From an uncultured Bacteroidia bacterium (GTDB lineage: Bacteria > Bacteroidota > Bacteroidia > NS11-12g > UBA955): a DNA stretch of 64,000 nt. Made by a program: the position numbers and the translations under genes. Positions 31,262 to 40,605 of the stretch are shown here, one piece after another. The notes under the pieces were generated by a model, which had not been told where the DNA came from, searched no databases, and saw only the letters and a program-made list of their open reading frames with translations. The stretch covers positions 1-64,000 of the forward strand of contig CALKCM010000014.1 of the NCBI GenBank assembly GCA_938086785.1, given 5' to 3'. Positions within the stretch are counted from its first letter, which is position 1, and each line of letters opens with the position of its first letter.

Positions 31262-32260
31262 ATGAGTGAAATAAGATATGATTGGACAGTAGCAGATGCA
31301 AAAGAAATTTATCAAATGCCTTTATTGGATTTGGTTTACAAAGCAGCAACTGTTCACAGAGAGTATCACGATCCAAGCAAGGTTCAAATAAGCAGCTTGC
31401 TATCTATTAAAACCGGAGGATGTAAAGAAGATTGTTCTTATTGCCCACAAGCAGCCCGATATCATACAGATGTGGATGTTCATAAAACCATGGATGTAGA
31501 AGATGTTTTGGTGAAAGCCGAAGCTGCAAAAAAATCTGGAGCCAATCGCATGTGCTTGGGAGCTGCATGGCGAGAAGTGAGAGATAATAGTGATTTTGAT
31601 AAGGTATTAAACATGGTAAAAGGAATCAACGAACTAGATATGGAGGTTTGTTGTACCCTGGGCATGCTTACCCAAGATCAGGCCAATAAACTGGCTGATG
31701 CTGGCGTGTATGCTTATAATCACAACATTGATACTTCAGAAGATTATTATGGCGAAGTCATTTCTACTCGTACCTATGACGATCGATTAAATACCCTGAA
31801 AAGTGTGCGAAAGGCAAAAATGACCATTTGTTCAGGAGGTATAATAGGAATGGGAGAGTCTATTGAGGATCGCCTGAAGATGCTCATTACTTTATCGGAC
31901 ATAAATCCTCATCCAGAATCGGTTCCAATAAACACATTGGTTCCTGTAAAAGGGACTCCATTGGCAGATCAAGGGGCTATTCCTTTTGAAGATTTACTGC
32001 GCATGATTGCAACTGCTCGAATCATGATGCCAAAATCAATGGTTCGTTTATCTGCAGGACGTTTGGAGAGATCTACTTTTGAACAAGGCTTTTGTTTTAT
32101 GGCAGGAGCAAACTCTATTTTTGCAGGAGATAAATTGCTAACAACCCCAAATCCTGAATTTAACCAGGATCTTAAAATGTTTGACTTTTTTGGGCTGACG
32201 GCCATGGACTCTATTCATGAACGGAGGAAAAAAGAAGAGGTTGAGCCGGTAAAATCTTGA
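31262..32260 (+). CDS. bioB: Biotin synthase
   Basis: A 332-residue radical-SAM enzyme that inserts sulfur into dethiobiotin. The radical-SAM cluster motif is C54-x3-C58-x2-C61 in 'GGCKEDCSYCPQ'. The auxiliary-cluster Cys and Arg lie in 'RMCLGAAWREVRD', 'MEVCCTLGML' and 'YNHNIDTS', and 'GLTAMDSIHERR' closes the barrel as in other BioB proteins. Normal length. First gene of bioB-bioF-bioD-bioA; its TGA overlaps the bioF start by 4 bases. Confidence 0.96.
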   Translation: MSEIRYDWTVADAKEIYQMPLLDLVYKAATVHREYHDPSKVQISSLLSIKTGGCKEDCSYCPQAARYHTDVDVHKTMDVEDVLVKAEAAKKSGANRMCLGAAWREVRDNSDFDKVLNMVKGINELDMEVCCTLGMLTQDQANKLADAGVYAYNHNIDTSEDYYGEVISTRTYDDRLNTLKSVRKAKMTICSGGIIGMGESIEDRLKMLITLSDINPHPESVPINTLVPVKGTPLADQGAIPFEDLLRMIATARIMMPKSMVRLSAGRLERSTFEQGFCFMAGANSIFAGDKLLTTPNPEFNQDLKMFDFFGLTAMDSIHERRKKEEVEPVKS

Positions 32261-33360
32261 AATTTTTAAAGCAAAAATTAGATACTCTTAAAAAGAATGG
32301 ACTCCTTAGGAATCTGTCCGTTCATGCCCATACTATAGATTTTAGTTCCAATGATTATTTAGGCTTTAGCCGCTCAGTTGCATTTGGGAAGGCTTTTTCC
32401 AAGGAATTGAATGCGGAAAAAATAGCCGGTTCAACAGGCTCTCGCTTACTTACGGGAAATACGCTTGAAATTGAAGCGCTTGAAGAGAAAATAGCCCGTT
32501 TTCATCAGGCTGAATCCGCCTTGATTTTTCCCAGTGGCTACCAAGCCAATGTTGGTTTTTTATCCTCCATTGCTGGGAGGGGAGATACGGTTATTAGAGA
32601 CGAGTTTTGCCATGCAAGCATTATAGATGGCTTGCGTTTAGGTTTTGCCAATACCTTAAAGTTTACGCATAATAATTATACAGATTTAGATGCAAAATTG
32701 AGCAAGGCATCCGGAGAAAAATTTGTTATTGTAGAAGGCTTGTACTCCATGGATGGAGATATACCAGACTTGCAAATGGTGGCTAACCTATGCAAAAAGC
32801 ACGAGGCTCACCTCATTGTAGACGAGGCGCATACCGGCGGTTTGTATGGGAATAGGGGAGAGGGAATGGTTGTAGAACAAGGCTTAGAATCTCAGGTTTT
32901 TGCCAGAATAATGACCTATGGAAAGGCCTTTGCATACCAAGGAGGAGCTATCATTGGCTCAGAGGAGCTCCGGCAATACCTCATTAATAAATCAAGAGCT
33001 TTTATCTATTCTACAGGCATTAATTATTCTCAAATTTTGGGCTTATCACTGGCCTACGACTTTGTTGAAAAAGCAGAGGAGGAACGATATCAATTAAAAG
33101 AAAACATCCGCTATTTCAGGCAGGCTATACAAGGAAAACCCAGTGCCTGGATTGATTCTCATTCTCAAATTCAGGGCGTGCGAATTCCGGGAAATAGCGC
33201 GGTAATGGAAAAATCAGTGGAGCTTAAGAATGCAGGCATTCTTGCTTTGCCTATTCGGAATCCTACGGTGGCCGAAGGCGAAGAACGCATTCGAATATGT
33301 TTGCATGCCTACAATACGAAAAGTGAAATGGATGGCTTGATTAAAATAGTAGGACGATGA
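32257..33360 (+). CDS. bioF: 8-amino-7-oxononanoate synthase
   Basis: A 367-residue PLP enzyme that joins pimeloyl-thioester with L-alanine. Signatures: 'FSSNDYLGFSRS', 'GSTGSRLLTGN', 'FPSGYQANVGF', 'LIVDEAHTGGLYG' (PLP Asp), and 'TYGKAFAYQGGA' with the PLP Lys. It starts with TTG, overlapping the bioB stop in TTGA, so translation is coupled. Slightly shorter than average at the N terminus but otherwise complete. The bioD start overlaps its stop by 4 bases. Confidence 0.94.
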   Translation: MKFLKQKLDTLKKNGLLRNLSVHAHTIDFSSNDYLGFSRSVAFGKAFSKELNAEKIAGSTGSRLLTGNTLEIEALEEKIARFHQAESALIFPSGYQANVGFLSSIAGRGDTVIRDEFCHASIIDGLRLGFANTLKFTHNNYTDLDAKLSKASGEKFVIVEGLYSMDGDIPDLQMVANLCKKHEAHLIVDEAHTGGLYGNRGEGMVVEQGLESQVFARIMTYGKAFAYQGGAIIGSEELRQYLINKSRAFIYSTGINYSQILGLSLAYDFVEKAEEERYQLKENIRYFRQAIQGKPSAWIDSHSQIQGVRIPGNSAVMEKSVELKNAGILALPIRNPTVAEGEERIRICLHAYNTKSEMDGLIKIVGR

Positions 33361-33974
33361 GGAAGACACTAGTAATTGCAGGCATTTCTACCGAGGTGGG
33401 CAAAACCCTTGTTTCGGCCATTTTTACGGAGGCTCTGGAGGCAGACTATTGGAAGCCTGTGCAATCGGGGAGTATTTCCGATTCGGATACGACTGCTGTG
33501 AGAGACGGCATTAGTAATCTAAAATCTACATTGCATCCTGAATCTTATTTGCTAAAGGAACCGCTCTCTCCACATGCCGCTGCTGCATTGGAAAACATTC
33601 AAATAGACCTCAATAAAATAAAAGTTCCAGATAGTAAAAACCACTTAATCATTGAAATGGCTGGCGGATTAATGGTTCCCTTAAACGATACCCAGCTTAG
33701 TTTAGACCTTTTAAAGGAATGGAAATTTCCGGTGGTTTTGGTTGCCAACTATTATTTGGGTAGCATAAACCATACGCTGTTAAGTATAGATGCTTTGCGG
33801 AGCAACTCCATACCCATTCACTCCATTGTATTTAATGGAACCTGCGTGCCAGCAAGCAAAGAAGCTATTCTTAGATATGCCAAGGTAGAACACTATTTTG
33901 AAATCCCTGCCTTGGATGTCATCAATAAAGAAACTATAAAAAAATATGCTCAACAAATCGCAGATCACATTTGA
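33357..33974 (+). CDS. bioD: Dethiobiotin synthetase
   Basis: A 205-residue P-loop enzyme that closes the ureido ring of dethiobiotin using CO2 and ATP. 'GISTEVGKTLVSAIF' is the P-loop (family GTDTxVGKT); 'YWKPVQSG' and 'IIEMAGGLMVPL' are the diaminopelargonic acid and metal-binding segments. Its end overlaps bioA by 29 bases. Confidence 0.94.
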   Translation: MRKTLVIAGISTEVGKTLVSAIFTEALEADYWKPVQSGSISDSDTTAVRDGISNLKSTLHPESYLLKEPLSPHAAAALENIQIDLNKIKVPDSKNHLIIEMAGGLMVPLNDTQLSLDLLKEWKFPVVLVANYYLGSINHTLLSIDALRSNSIPIHSIVFNGTCVPASKEAILRYAKVEHYFEIPALDVINKETIKKYAQQIADHI

Positions 33975-35241
33975 TAAGAACCATATATGGCATCCATACA
34001 CCTCTTTGGAAGATCCATTGCCGGTGTATGAGGTGGAATCTGCAGAGGGCGTCTATATTTCATTGGCCACGGGGCAAAAACTTGTGGATGGAATGAGTTC
34101 TTGGTGGTGTGCCATTCACGGATACAATCACCCTAAATTAAATGAGGCTGTAAGCCATCAACTTTCCAAGATGTCGCATATCATGTTTGGTGGAATTACC
34201 CATGAACCCGCTGTTTTGTTATGCCAAAAGTTAGTGGAGATTACTCCTGCTCCTTTAGATAAAGTTTTTCTTTGCGATAGTGGTTCTATTGCAATAGAAG
34301 TGGCCATAAAAATGGCCTTTCAATATTGGCATTCCAAGGGAGATTCGAAAAAGATTCGATTAATGACGGTGAGCAAGGGATACCATGGAGATTCTTTTGG
34401 AGCCATGTCGGTTTGCGATCCTCAAAATGGCATGCATCATATCTTTAACCCAGTATTGCCAAAGCATGAGTTTATTGCAGAGCCTAGCACTCCTTTTGGA
34501 TCGGAGCTGAATGCTACTGATTTGAAACATTTGGAGGAGGCTTTTGAAAAGCATCACGAGGAGATTGCTGCTTTTATTATAGAACCCATTGTACAAGGAG
34601 CAGGCGGTATGCGAATGTATGCGGCAGATTACTTAAAAAAAGTAAAAGAACTGTGTGTTTCATATAATATACTCTTAATTTTTGACGAAATAGCTACAGG
34701 CTTTGGAAGAACAGGAACCTTGTTTGCAGCCAATCATGCCAATGTATCCCCAGATATTATGTGCTTAGGGAAGTCTCTTACGGGAGGAATGATGACTCAG
34801 GCCGCTACTCTGTGTACAGAAAATGTAGCCAAGGTAGTTTGTGAGGGAGAGAGTGGGGTGCTTATGCACGGGCCTACTTTTATGGCAAATCCATTGGCTT
34901 GTGCCGTTTCATTGGCCAGTATTGAGTTGCTCCTATCCTACGATTGGGCTAAAAAAGTATCTGCTATTGAGGGAGATCTTAATTCGCATTTATGCCCTCT
35001 TAAGCAACACCCCAGGGTAAAAGAGGTACGCGTTTTGGGAGCCATTGGCGTGGTGGAATGCACGCAGGATGTGCAGGTTGCAGAAATTCAAAAATTCTTT
35101 GTGAAAGAGTCTGTATGGATCCGCCCATTCCGAAATTTAATATATCTCATGCCTCCTTTTATTGTTGACTCGAATGAACTCAATATTTTGTGTCAGGCCA
35201 TTGTGAAATCCTTAGATATAGATGCTCATTTTAAACCTTAA
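33946..35241 (+). CDS. bioA: Adenosylmethionine-8-amino-7-oxononanoate aminotransferase
   Basis: A 431-residue class III PLP aminotransferase that makes 7,8-diaminopelargonate with SAM as amino donor. 'HIWHPYTSL' is the signature BioA opening; 'MSSWWCAIHGYNHP', 'LCDSGSIAIEVAIKMA' and 'LIFDEIATGFGRTG' (PLP Asp) follow, then 'LGKSLTGGMM' with the PLP Lys. ATG 33946 overlaps bioD by 29 bases; this is the conserved N terminus, so the overlap is real. The ferritin-like gene follows 28 bases later. Confidence 0.95.
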   Translation: MLNKSQITFDKNHIWHPYTSLEDPLPVYEVESAEGVYISLATGQKLVDGMSSWWCAIHGYNHPKLNEAVSHQLSKMSHIMFGGITHEPAVLLCQKLVEITPAPLDKVFLCDSGSIAIEVAIKMAFQYWHSKGDSKKIRLMTVSKGYHGDSFGAMSVCDPQNGMHHIFNPVLPKHEFIAEPSTPFGSELNATDLKHLEEAFEKHHEEIAAFIIEPIVQGAGGMRMYAADYLKKVKELCVSYNILLIFDEIATGFGRTGTLFAANHANVSPDIMCLGKSLTGGMMTQAATLCTENVAKVVCEGESGVLMHGPTFMANPLACAVSLASIELLLSYDWAKKVSAIEGDLNSHLCPLKQHPRVKEVRVLGAIGVVECTQDVQVAEIQKFFVKESVWIRPFRNLIYLMPPFIVDSNELNILCQAIVKSLDIDAHFKP

Positions 35242-35269
35242 TGTGGTTAATTTGTATATCTAATAAATC

Positions 35270-35884
35270 ATGCTAGAAACATTAATAGAAGAGATTGTGA
35301 AAGACGACCAGGTTCATGCCAAATGGTTAAATTCTTTATCCTATATGGAGAACTGTGGAGCGCGTAAGATTTCTAAGTTTGAACATGCCGTTGATGTAGA
35401 TATTATGGTATTGAAACATGCCGCAGAAGAGCATAGGCATGCATACTATCTTAAAAAATTAATCAAGAAAATAGATGATACTGCTTGCCCAACCTATAAT
35501 GATAAGGAGCTTTTAGGTTTGTATAGTACCAAACATTACTTGGGTAAATTAGATATTTTTACCTCTCGTTATTTGCGTAGTAAGTTGAATGTATCTGGAG
35601 ATAAGCTTAAGTATTTGGCGTATTTACTGGTAACCTATTCTATTGAAGTGCGTGCCGATGGATTATACCCCGTTTATCAAAAAGTTCTGAAAAGTATTCA
35701 GAGTAAAATTTCTGTCTATACCATCATCAAAGAAGAGGAGGGACATTTGGAAGAAATGATTGCTTCTTTAGACCGATATCTGCCGAATTGGCAAGCACAT
35801 GCAGAGGTTGTTTTGGCATATGAACAAGAGCTTCACGACATTTGGGTATCCGATATTAGTGCGCAAGTTAAAAAAAGCAATTAA
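35270..35884 (+). CDS. Ferritin-like diiron-site protein in the biotin operon
   Basis: A 204-residue soluble helical protein. The residues expected for a ferritin-like diiron centre are all present and well spaced: E27 (helix A, 'YMENCGARKI'), E54xxH57 ('AAEEHRHAYYL'), E126 ('YSIEVRADGLYPVY') and E156xxH159 ('IIKEEEGHLEEMI'). This set is typical of diiron oxygenases, oxidases and ferritin/rubrerythrin relatives. No named subfamily is recognised. It lies 28 bases after bioA on the same strand with no terminator between, so it is probably part of the biotin operon. A role in biotin synthesis is inference from position only. Confidence 0.75.
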   Translation: MLETLIEEIVKDDQVHAKWLNSLSYMENCGARKISKFEHAVDVDIMVLKHAAEEHRHAYYLKKLIKKIDDTACPTYNDKELLGLYSTKHYLGKLDIFTSRYLRSKLNVSGDKLKYLAYLLVTYSIEVRADGLYPVYQKVLKSIQSKISVYTIIKEEEGHLEEMIASLDRYLPNWQAHAEVVLAYEQELHDIWVSDISAQVKKSN

Positions 35885-37161
35885 CGATTCTGTTGGCTAT
35901 TTTTTAAGCCATATCCAATTAGTTCATGGTATCCCAAGGTTTGGTTCTTGTGATACATAAATACGTAGTAATTGTTCTCTGCTTGAGATTGAGAGCCTTC
36001 AAAATTAGTGTAGTCTATGGTTCCATCTTCGTTTACCACTACATATTGGTAATTGTAAAAGGCCTGTTTAAGTTGAATAATAGCTTCATATTGGCCCGTT
36101 TCTGAATTGTGGTAACACTGAAACATGTCTTGGATGCGCCAATCGCTAAACTCGCCATACACATATACTTTTTTGTTTTTTATTTCTTCGGATTTTAGCG
36201 AAAAATGGACAAAGACATAATCGGATCCGGTTCTGTTTGTTCCTATACTGGGCAAATCCCTATTGTAAATAAGGTAGCGTCCGTTATAATCCGTCCACCG
36301 GAGGTAATTGTCATATTTTCGGGTTTGATCCTGAATTAATATAGCATGCTTTTGCCCTCTAATATTTAGGCGATCCCTCACATTTGCTGCTGCACCTATA
36401 AGGCTTCGAATGTCAAAAAATCGGTACTCATTGAGTCCTGAAAATAAGTTGCCTGTATTTTGATTGTACTGAAATTTATTTCCAGAAATAAATTGAGGCT
36501 TTAAGTCGTACTTGGCCGTATTCCAATCGCCGTTCTGCATAACCACAGTGTACAGTTCTTGATAGGGTCTTGGAATGAGATATCCTTGGTTATTATTAAA
36601 GGTAAAAGTCACTTGCTGGTGCGTTCTTCGGGTATCCACCATAGGCGATTGTTTTACATTCACATCAAGGTTTCCCTTCGTATCGTAAATCATAATGCGC
36701 CGTGTAATAATAATATCCGTAGGGTCATAGTTTCGATAAACCACCAATAGGTAGTTCCCAGATATTTTGGGTTTCACATTATCCGAAGGAAAATTAAATG
36801 CGTAATGCGTGTATTGGGTGAGGACAGAATTAGAAAAAGTGGGATCTGGAACTTCATCATACATAATGCCATCAATGGTCATGTTCTTTGTCATGCCCTG
36901 CGTTTCATTCCATTGATAATCGCAATGGATAAGGGTGTATTGAAAGTAATCTTGCTCGCTCGAAAGTCTATCAAACTGCAAAGACAAGCTTTCCATGGAT
37001 CCCAGGGGAGCAATGGGAATATTAAGTCCAGATTCAGATTGAAGGCATTGAACCGTGCGCACATCTCCCTCGTAAATGTAATTCCCATACTGCATGGGTA
37101 CATTGGAGGCACTTACAGTTAAAAAGGATAAGAATAAAAGAATGAATAAGGGGTTCCTCAT
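35881..37161 (-). CDS. Type IX secretion system plug protein (DUF5103)
   Basis: A 426-residue exported protein. ATG 37161 gives the signal peptide 'FILLFLSFLTVSAS'. The family pattern of DUF5103 is clear: an early 'NYIYEGDVRTVQCLQSESG', 'YTLIHCDYQWNETQGM', 'SGNYLLVVYRNYDP', 'DNYLRWTDYNGRYLIYN' and 'YVYGEFSDWRIQD', with a late immunoglobulin-like/CBM48-like part. In T9SS this protein caps the SprA translocon on the periplasmic side when no PorV-cargo complex is bound. Its presence fits the many T9SS substrates around it. The stop overlaps the end of the ferritin-like gene by 4 bases (convergent). Confidence 0.88.
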   Translation of the reverse strand: MRNPLFILLFLSFLTVSASNVPMQYGNYIYEGDVRTVQCLQSESGLNIPIAPLGSMESLSLQFDRLSSEQDYFQYTLIHCDYQWNETQGMTKNMTIDGIMYDEVPDPTFSNSVLTQYTHYAFNFPSDNVKPKISGNYLLVVYRNYDPTDIIITRRIMIYDTKGNLDVNVKQSPMVDTRRTHQQVTFTFNNNQGYLIPRPYQELYTVVMQNGDWNTAKYDLKPQFISGNKFQYNQNTGNLFSGLNEYRFFDIRSLIGAAANVRDRLNIRGQKHAILIQDQTRKYDNYLRWTDYNGRYLIYNRDLPSIGTNRTGSDYVFVHFSLKSEEIKNKKVYVYGEFSDWRIQDMFQCYHNSETGQYEAIIQLKQAFYNYQYVVVNEDGTIDYTNFEGSQSQAENNYYVFMYHKNQTLGYHELIGYGLKNSQQNR

Positions 37162-37210
37162 GGTCTGGAAATTAATATATTCCAAAAGTATGCCAATTAT
37201 TTTAAAAATC

Positions 37211-39142
37211 TTAGGATTGTTGTTCCATCCATTGGTCAAATAAAACATCGTATTCCTTCTGGGTTTTTTCTGATTTGGATAAAAGAAGATTTCTTTCTTC
37301 AATAATGCTTTGCAATTGTTCAAAGTCGGCAGCCACTTCTGGTTTAGCTGCTCGGATATCTATTTCGGCTAAATCATTGGTAAAAGCGGCTAATTCAGCA
37401 TCCAATTCAGCCATTTTTTTCTCGATTTGAGCATAGGAGAATTTGCTAATTTTAGGCTTCTTCGGTTCTGCTTTTTTTGATTTTTCGAGCCCTTTTTTAG
37501 GCTCCCTCACGCTCATTTTATCCTGCTCCGTAAGGCTTTGTTCTTCTTTTTTTCTGAGGTACTCCGCATATTCATCGTACGAACCAATAAACTCGCGAAG
37601 CTGTCCATCTTCAATCCACCATATTTTATTAGCTACTCGACTAAGAAAGGTTCTATCGTGACTTACCACGACGAAGGTTCCCTTGTAATCTTCCAATGCC
37701 TGAGCAAGCACAGAGGCACTAAACATATCCAAGTGATTCGTGGGTTCATCCAAGAGTAAAAAATTGGCTTGCATGAGCAATGTTTTAGCCAAAGCCAAAC
37801 GACTCCGTTCACCTCCAGATAATACCTTTACCTTTTTAAATACATCTTCGCCAGAGAACAGAAAGCAACCCAAGGTACTTCTCAGTTCAGCATCCGTATA
37901 CTGTCCACCAGCCCGAGCTATTTCCTCCAATAAATTGTTTTTTAAATTTAAGGATTCCATTTGATGTTGGGCAAAAAAGGCGGTTTCTACATTCCAGCCA
38001 GGCTCAATTGTTCCCTCATAAGGCTCATGCTCCGCAATAAGCTTAAGCAAAGTCGTTTTTCCTTTCCCATTGGCACCCACAAAGGCAATTTTATCGCCCC
38101 TATAAATTTGAGCCGAGGCTTGCTTAAACAAGGCTATACCCGGATAGGCTTTACTTATTTTATCAATTTTAAGGATTTGTTTCCCCGGAGTAACTTTGAT
38201 ATTAAAACGGATTTCAAATTTTCGTTTCTCCTCCTCAGGGATTTCTATTTTGTCCATTTTATCCAACTGCCTTACCCTGCTTTGCACGGCTTTGGCCTTG
38301 CTGGCTTTATACCTAAACCGAGATATAAATTGCATTTGCTGGTTAATAAAACTCTGTTGGTTCTGAAACTTACGCGCCATGAGCGCATCATTTTCCGCTT
38401 TTAGGTCCAAGTATTTTGTAAAATTCCCTTTAAAGTGATTGAGTTGGGAGTAACTTACTTCTACTGTTCTGGTAACCGTATTATCCAAGAAGTGCCTGTC
38501 ATGCGAAACCACAATAAATGTTCCATTATAGCTTTGTAAATAGGTTTCTAGCCACTCTATGGTAGGTAAATCCAAGTGATTTGTAGGCTCATCGAGCATC
38601 AGCAAATCAGGTTCAGACAATAATAATTTAGCAAGCAAAGCTCTCATTCGCCAACCTCCACTAAACTTACCGAAAGGTTTTGCCATGTCAGCGGTAGAAA
38701 AACCGAGTCCTTCTAAGATGGTTTCTGCTTCGCTGCGCCAAGTATACCCACCCAAGCGATTAAAATCGTCTTGAAGTTCTCCCAAACGGTCTAAAAGGGA
38801 TGAATCCTCGCTATTCTCCGCTAGTTTTTCATAAATTTCGCCCATTTCCTTTTCTGCATGGTACAAAACGGGTTTTCCTTGGAGAACTACATTTAATAAA
38901 TCCCCTTTGAGGTCCATGCTCAGTAAATCTTGGTTAAAAAAGCCAATGCTTACCCCTTTCTCAAACTCAATGCGTCCTTCTCTTAATTCATACTCTCCAC
39001 TAATGACTTTAAGCAAGGTAGATTTACCGGTTCCGTTCAGACCAACCAAGCCTATTTTTTCGCCACGTTTTATGTGCCAGTTGCTATCTTTAAATAAATA
39101 GCGACCTGCAAATTCAAATGAAAAATCGACCAAGGCAATCAC
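37211..39142 (-). CDS. ABC-F family ribosome-associated ATPase
   Basis: A 643-residue soluble protein with two ABC domains and no membrane part. Domain 1: Walker A 'GLNGTGKSTLL', signature 'FSGGWRMRALLA', Walker B 'LLMLDEPTNHLD'. Domain 2: 'GANGKGKTTLL', 'LSGGERSRLALAK', 'FLLLDEPTNHLD'. A charged inter-domain linker at about 240-310 and a C-terminal coiled-coil arm (about 540-640) match Uup/YheS-like ABC-F translation factors. It acts on the ribosome. The start is GTG 39142, with TAATTTTG ending 5 bases before it. Divergent from the diacylglycerol-kinase-like gene. Confidence 0.92.
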   Translation of the reverse strand: MIALVDFSFEFAGRYLFKDSNWHIKRGEKIGLVGLNGTGKSTLLKVISGEYELREGRIEFEKGVSIGFFNQDLLSMDLKGDLLNVVLQGKPVLYHAEKEMGEIYEKLAENSEDSSLLDRLGELQDDFNRLGGYTWRSEAETILEGLGFSTADMAKPFGKFSGGWRMRALLAKLLLSEPDLLMLDEPTNHLDLPTIEWLETYLQSYNGTFIVVSHDRHFLDNTVTRTVEVSYSQLNHFKGNFTKYLDLKAENDALMARKFQNQQSFINQQMQFISRFRYKASKAKAVQSRVRQLDKMDKIEIPEEEKRKFEIRFNIKVTPGKQILKIDKISKAYPGIALFKQASAQIYRGDKIAFVGANGKGKTTLLKLIAEHEPYEGTIEPGWNVETAFFAQHQMESLNLKNNLLEEIARAGGQYTDAELRSTLGCFLFSGEDVFKKVKVLSGGERSRLALAKTLLMQANFLLLDEPTNHLDMFSASVLAQALEDYKGTFVVVSHDRTFLSRVANKIWWIEDGQLREFIGSYDEYAEYLRKKEEQSLTEQDKMSVREPKKGLEKSKKAEPKKPKISKFSYAQIEKKMAELDAELAAFTNDLAEIDIRAAKPEVAADFEQLQSIIEERNLLLSKSEKTQKEYDVLFDQWMEQQS

Positions 39143-39147
39143 GGCGG

Positions 39148-39155
39148 CAAAATTA
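39148..39155 (-). promoter_or_regulatory. -7 box TAATTTTG of the abcF gene
   Basis: Ends 5 bases before the GTG start at 39142. Confidence 0.5.
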
Positions 39156-39190
39156 GTTTACGCAGGGCAATCATCTTTAAAAAAATCAAG

Positions 39191-39198
39191 TACTTTCG
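39191..39198 (+). promoter_or_regulatory. -7 box TACTTTCG of the DAGK-like gene
   Basis: One mismatch to TAnnTTTG; ends 4 bases before the GTG start at 39203. Both divergent promoters fit into 60 bases. Confidence 0.4.
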
Positions 39199-39202
39199 CA
39201 AT

Positions 39203-40021
39203 GTGCATTTGTATTGCTTTTTTAACCAAAATAGAACGAAATCGGTTCAGGCGGTAAAGCAATTTACAGCCCATTTTGATCAGGTTACGAACATTAATAG
39301 GTTTGAGGACTTGGTCCACTTAAAAAGTCAAACCATCGTTGTTTTTGGTGGAGATGGCACTTTTCATGCCGTTGTAAATGCCATCGATTTTAGCAATCGC
39401 TTGGTTTTTATCCCCTGCGGTTCCGGCAATGATTTTATCCGAAATTTCGAAGCACTTTCTATGACTCATTTAAAGGAGGCCTTTGCACAAAACAAAGCCC
39501 ATCGCATTGGACTTCTTAAAGTAAACGAGGTGTACGGATTAAATGCAGCTGGTTTTTTCTACGATGCCCAAGTGGCTAGAACAGCCAATGATAGCAAAAA
39601 GAGGTTAGGGGCTTTGGTCTATTTTGTGGCTGCTCTAAAGCATATTTTTTCATATAAACCTCAGCGAGTTTTGGTAAACAATATCTCGCAAAACATATTA
39701 ATGCTCAGTTTTGGAAATGGCGCCTATGCGGGTGGAGGGTTTTGCTTATTTCCGGGCGCCAAACCTACGGAGTATCATTTTGTGTTGCTGCAAATTGGTC
39801 CCATAAAAATTCTAAAGCGTTTGGCCTATTTAGTATTGGTATCATTTGGGAAGCATCACCGCATTCCTCAAATTAATCTATCTACTGCAACTTATGCTAC
39901 TATAAAAAGCGATGCTACACTTATGGCGGAGGTAGATGGAGAATCATACGAATTGGAGAATGAGGTAAGCGTAAATTATGTCCCCGATGCTTTGTCTGTT
40001 CTTGTAGCCAAAATAGCTTAA
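39203..40021 (+). CDS. Diacylglycerol/lipid kinase family protein
   Basis: A 272-residue protein with the DAGK catalytic fold: 'VVFGGDGTFHAVVNAI' (GGDGT nucleotide loop) and 'FIPCGSGNDFIRNF' (GTGNDFAR-type loop), then a beta-rich C-terminal domain with 'GNGAYAGGGFCLFPGAKP' and 'LMAEVDGES'. It probably phosphorylates a membrane lipid such as diacylglycerol; the exact substrate cannot be told. The start appears to be GTG 39203; an ATG two bases upstream is out of frame. Confidence 0.85.
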   Translation: MHLYCFFNQNRTKSVQAVKQFTAHFDQVTNINRFEDLVHLKSQTIVVFGGDGTFHAVVNAIDFSNRLVFIPCGSGNDFIRNFEALSMTHLKEAFAQNKAHRIGLLKVNEVYGLNAAGFFYDAQVARTANDSKKRLGALVYFVAALKHIFSYKPQRVLVNNISQNILMLSFGNGAYAGGGFCLFPGAKPTEYHFVLLQIGPIKILKRLAYLVLVSFGKHHRIPQINLSTATYATIKSDATLMAEVDGESYELENEVSVNYVPDALSVLVAKIA

Positions 40022-40042
40022 GAGGAACAGGTATTTCAGATT

Positions 40043-40528
40043 TTAGGAAGGAGCTCTCCACTCCATTACAAAATCATTCATAAAATAGCCCTCACCAATA
40101 TCAAAATCTTCTACAGATTTAATTTTAAAGCGGCACTTAAAATAGAAATTAATGGATTTATAGTTTTCGCGGTTCACCGTGAGTTGTATGCTTTTTGGAT
40201 GCCCCAATTCTGTAACAATGAGATCAAATACGTCTTTGCCTAAGCCTTGCCCTTGTTGCGTGGGATGAATGTAAAATTTATGAATAAAGCCTCCATTTTT
40301 CATCGAAAGCCCTAAAAACCCAATGATTGTTCCTTGGTTTTTAATAAAGTAAAACGTTTGCCCTTCTTGGGTTTGCTTTTCAAGGCCAGCAGGCGAGTAC
40401 ATGGAGTTAAGCATATAATCTACTTGCCCTTGACCCACGATAGGGACGTAATGCATATCCCAAATTTCTCGGGCTAATCCAAATAGCGTATCAAATTGGC
40501 TCGAATCAATCTTAACTAATGCTGGCAT
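40043..40528 (-). CDS. GNAT family N-acetyltransferase
   Basis: A 161-residue acetyltransferase. The acetyl-CoA site is 'YIHPTQQGQGLGKDVFDLI' (Q/R-x-x-G-x-G/A), preceded by the strand 'GFLGLSMKNGGFIHKF', and followed by 'QLTVNRENYKSINFYFKCRF', the usual 'N..A..FYek.GF' element. Substrate unknown. ATG 40528 is preferred over a TTG six codons upstream. Convergent with the DAGK-like gene and divergent from the ABC gene. Confidence 0.88.
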   Translation of the reverse strand: MPALVKIDSSQFDTLFGLAREIWDMHYVPIVGQGQVDYMLNSMYSPAGLEKQTQEGQTFYFIKNQGTIIGFLGLSMKNGGFIHKFYIHPTQQGQGLGKDVFDLIVTELGHPKSIQLTVNRENYKSINFYFKCRFKIKSVEDFDIGEGYFMNDFVMEWRAPS

Positions 40529-40605
40529 ACTGCGAAGAAAAAGCAATTGTAGATTAATTCAATCTTTATTTCTGAATTGTTCATTTAAAGCCCATTTTTG
40601 CAAAG

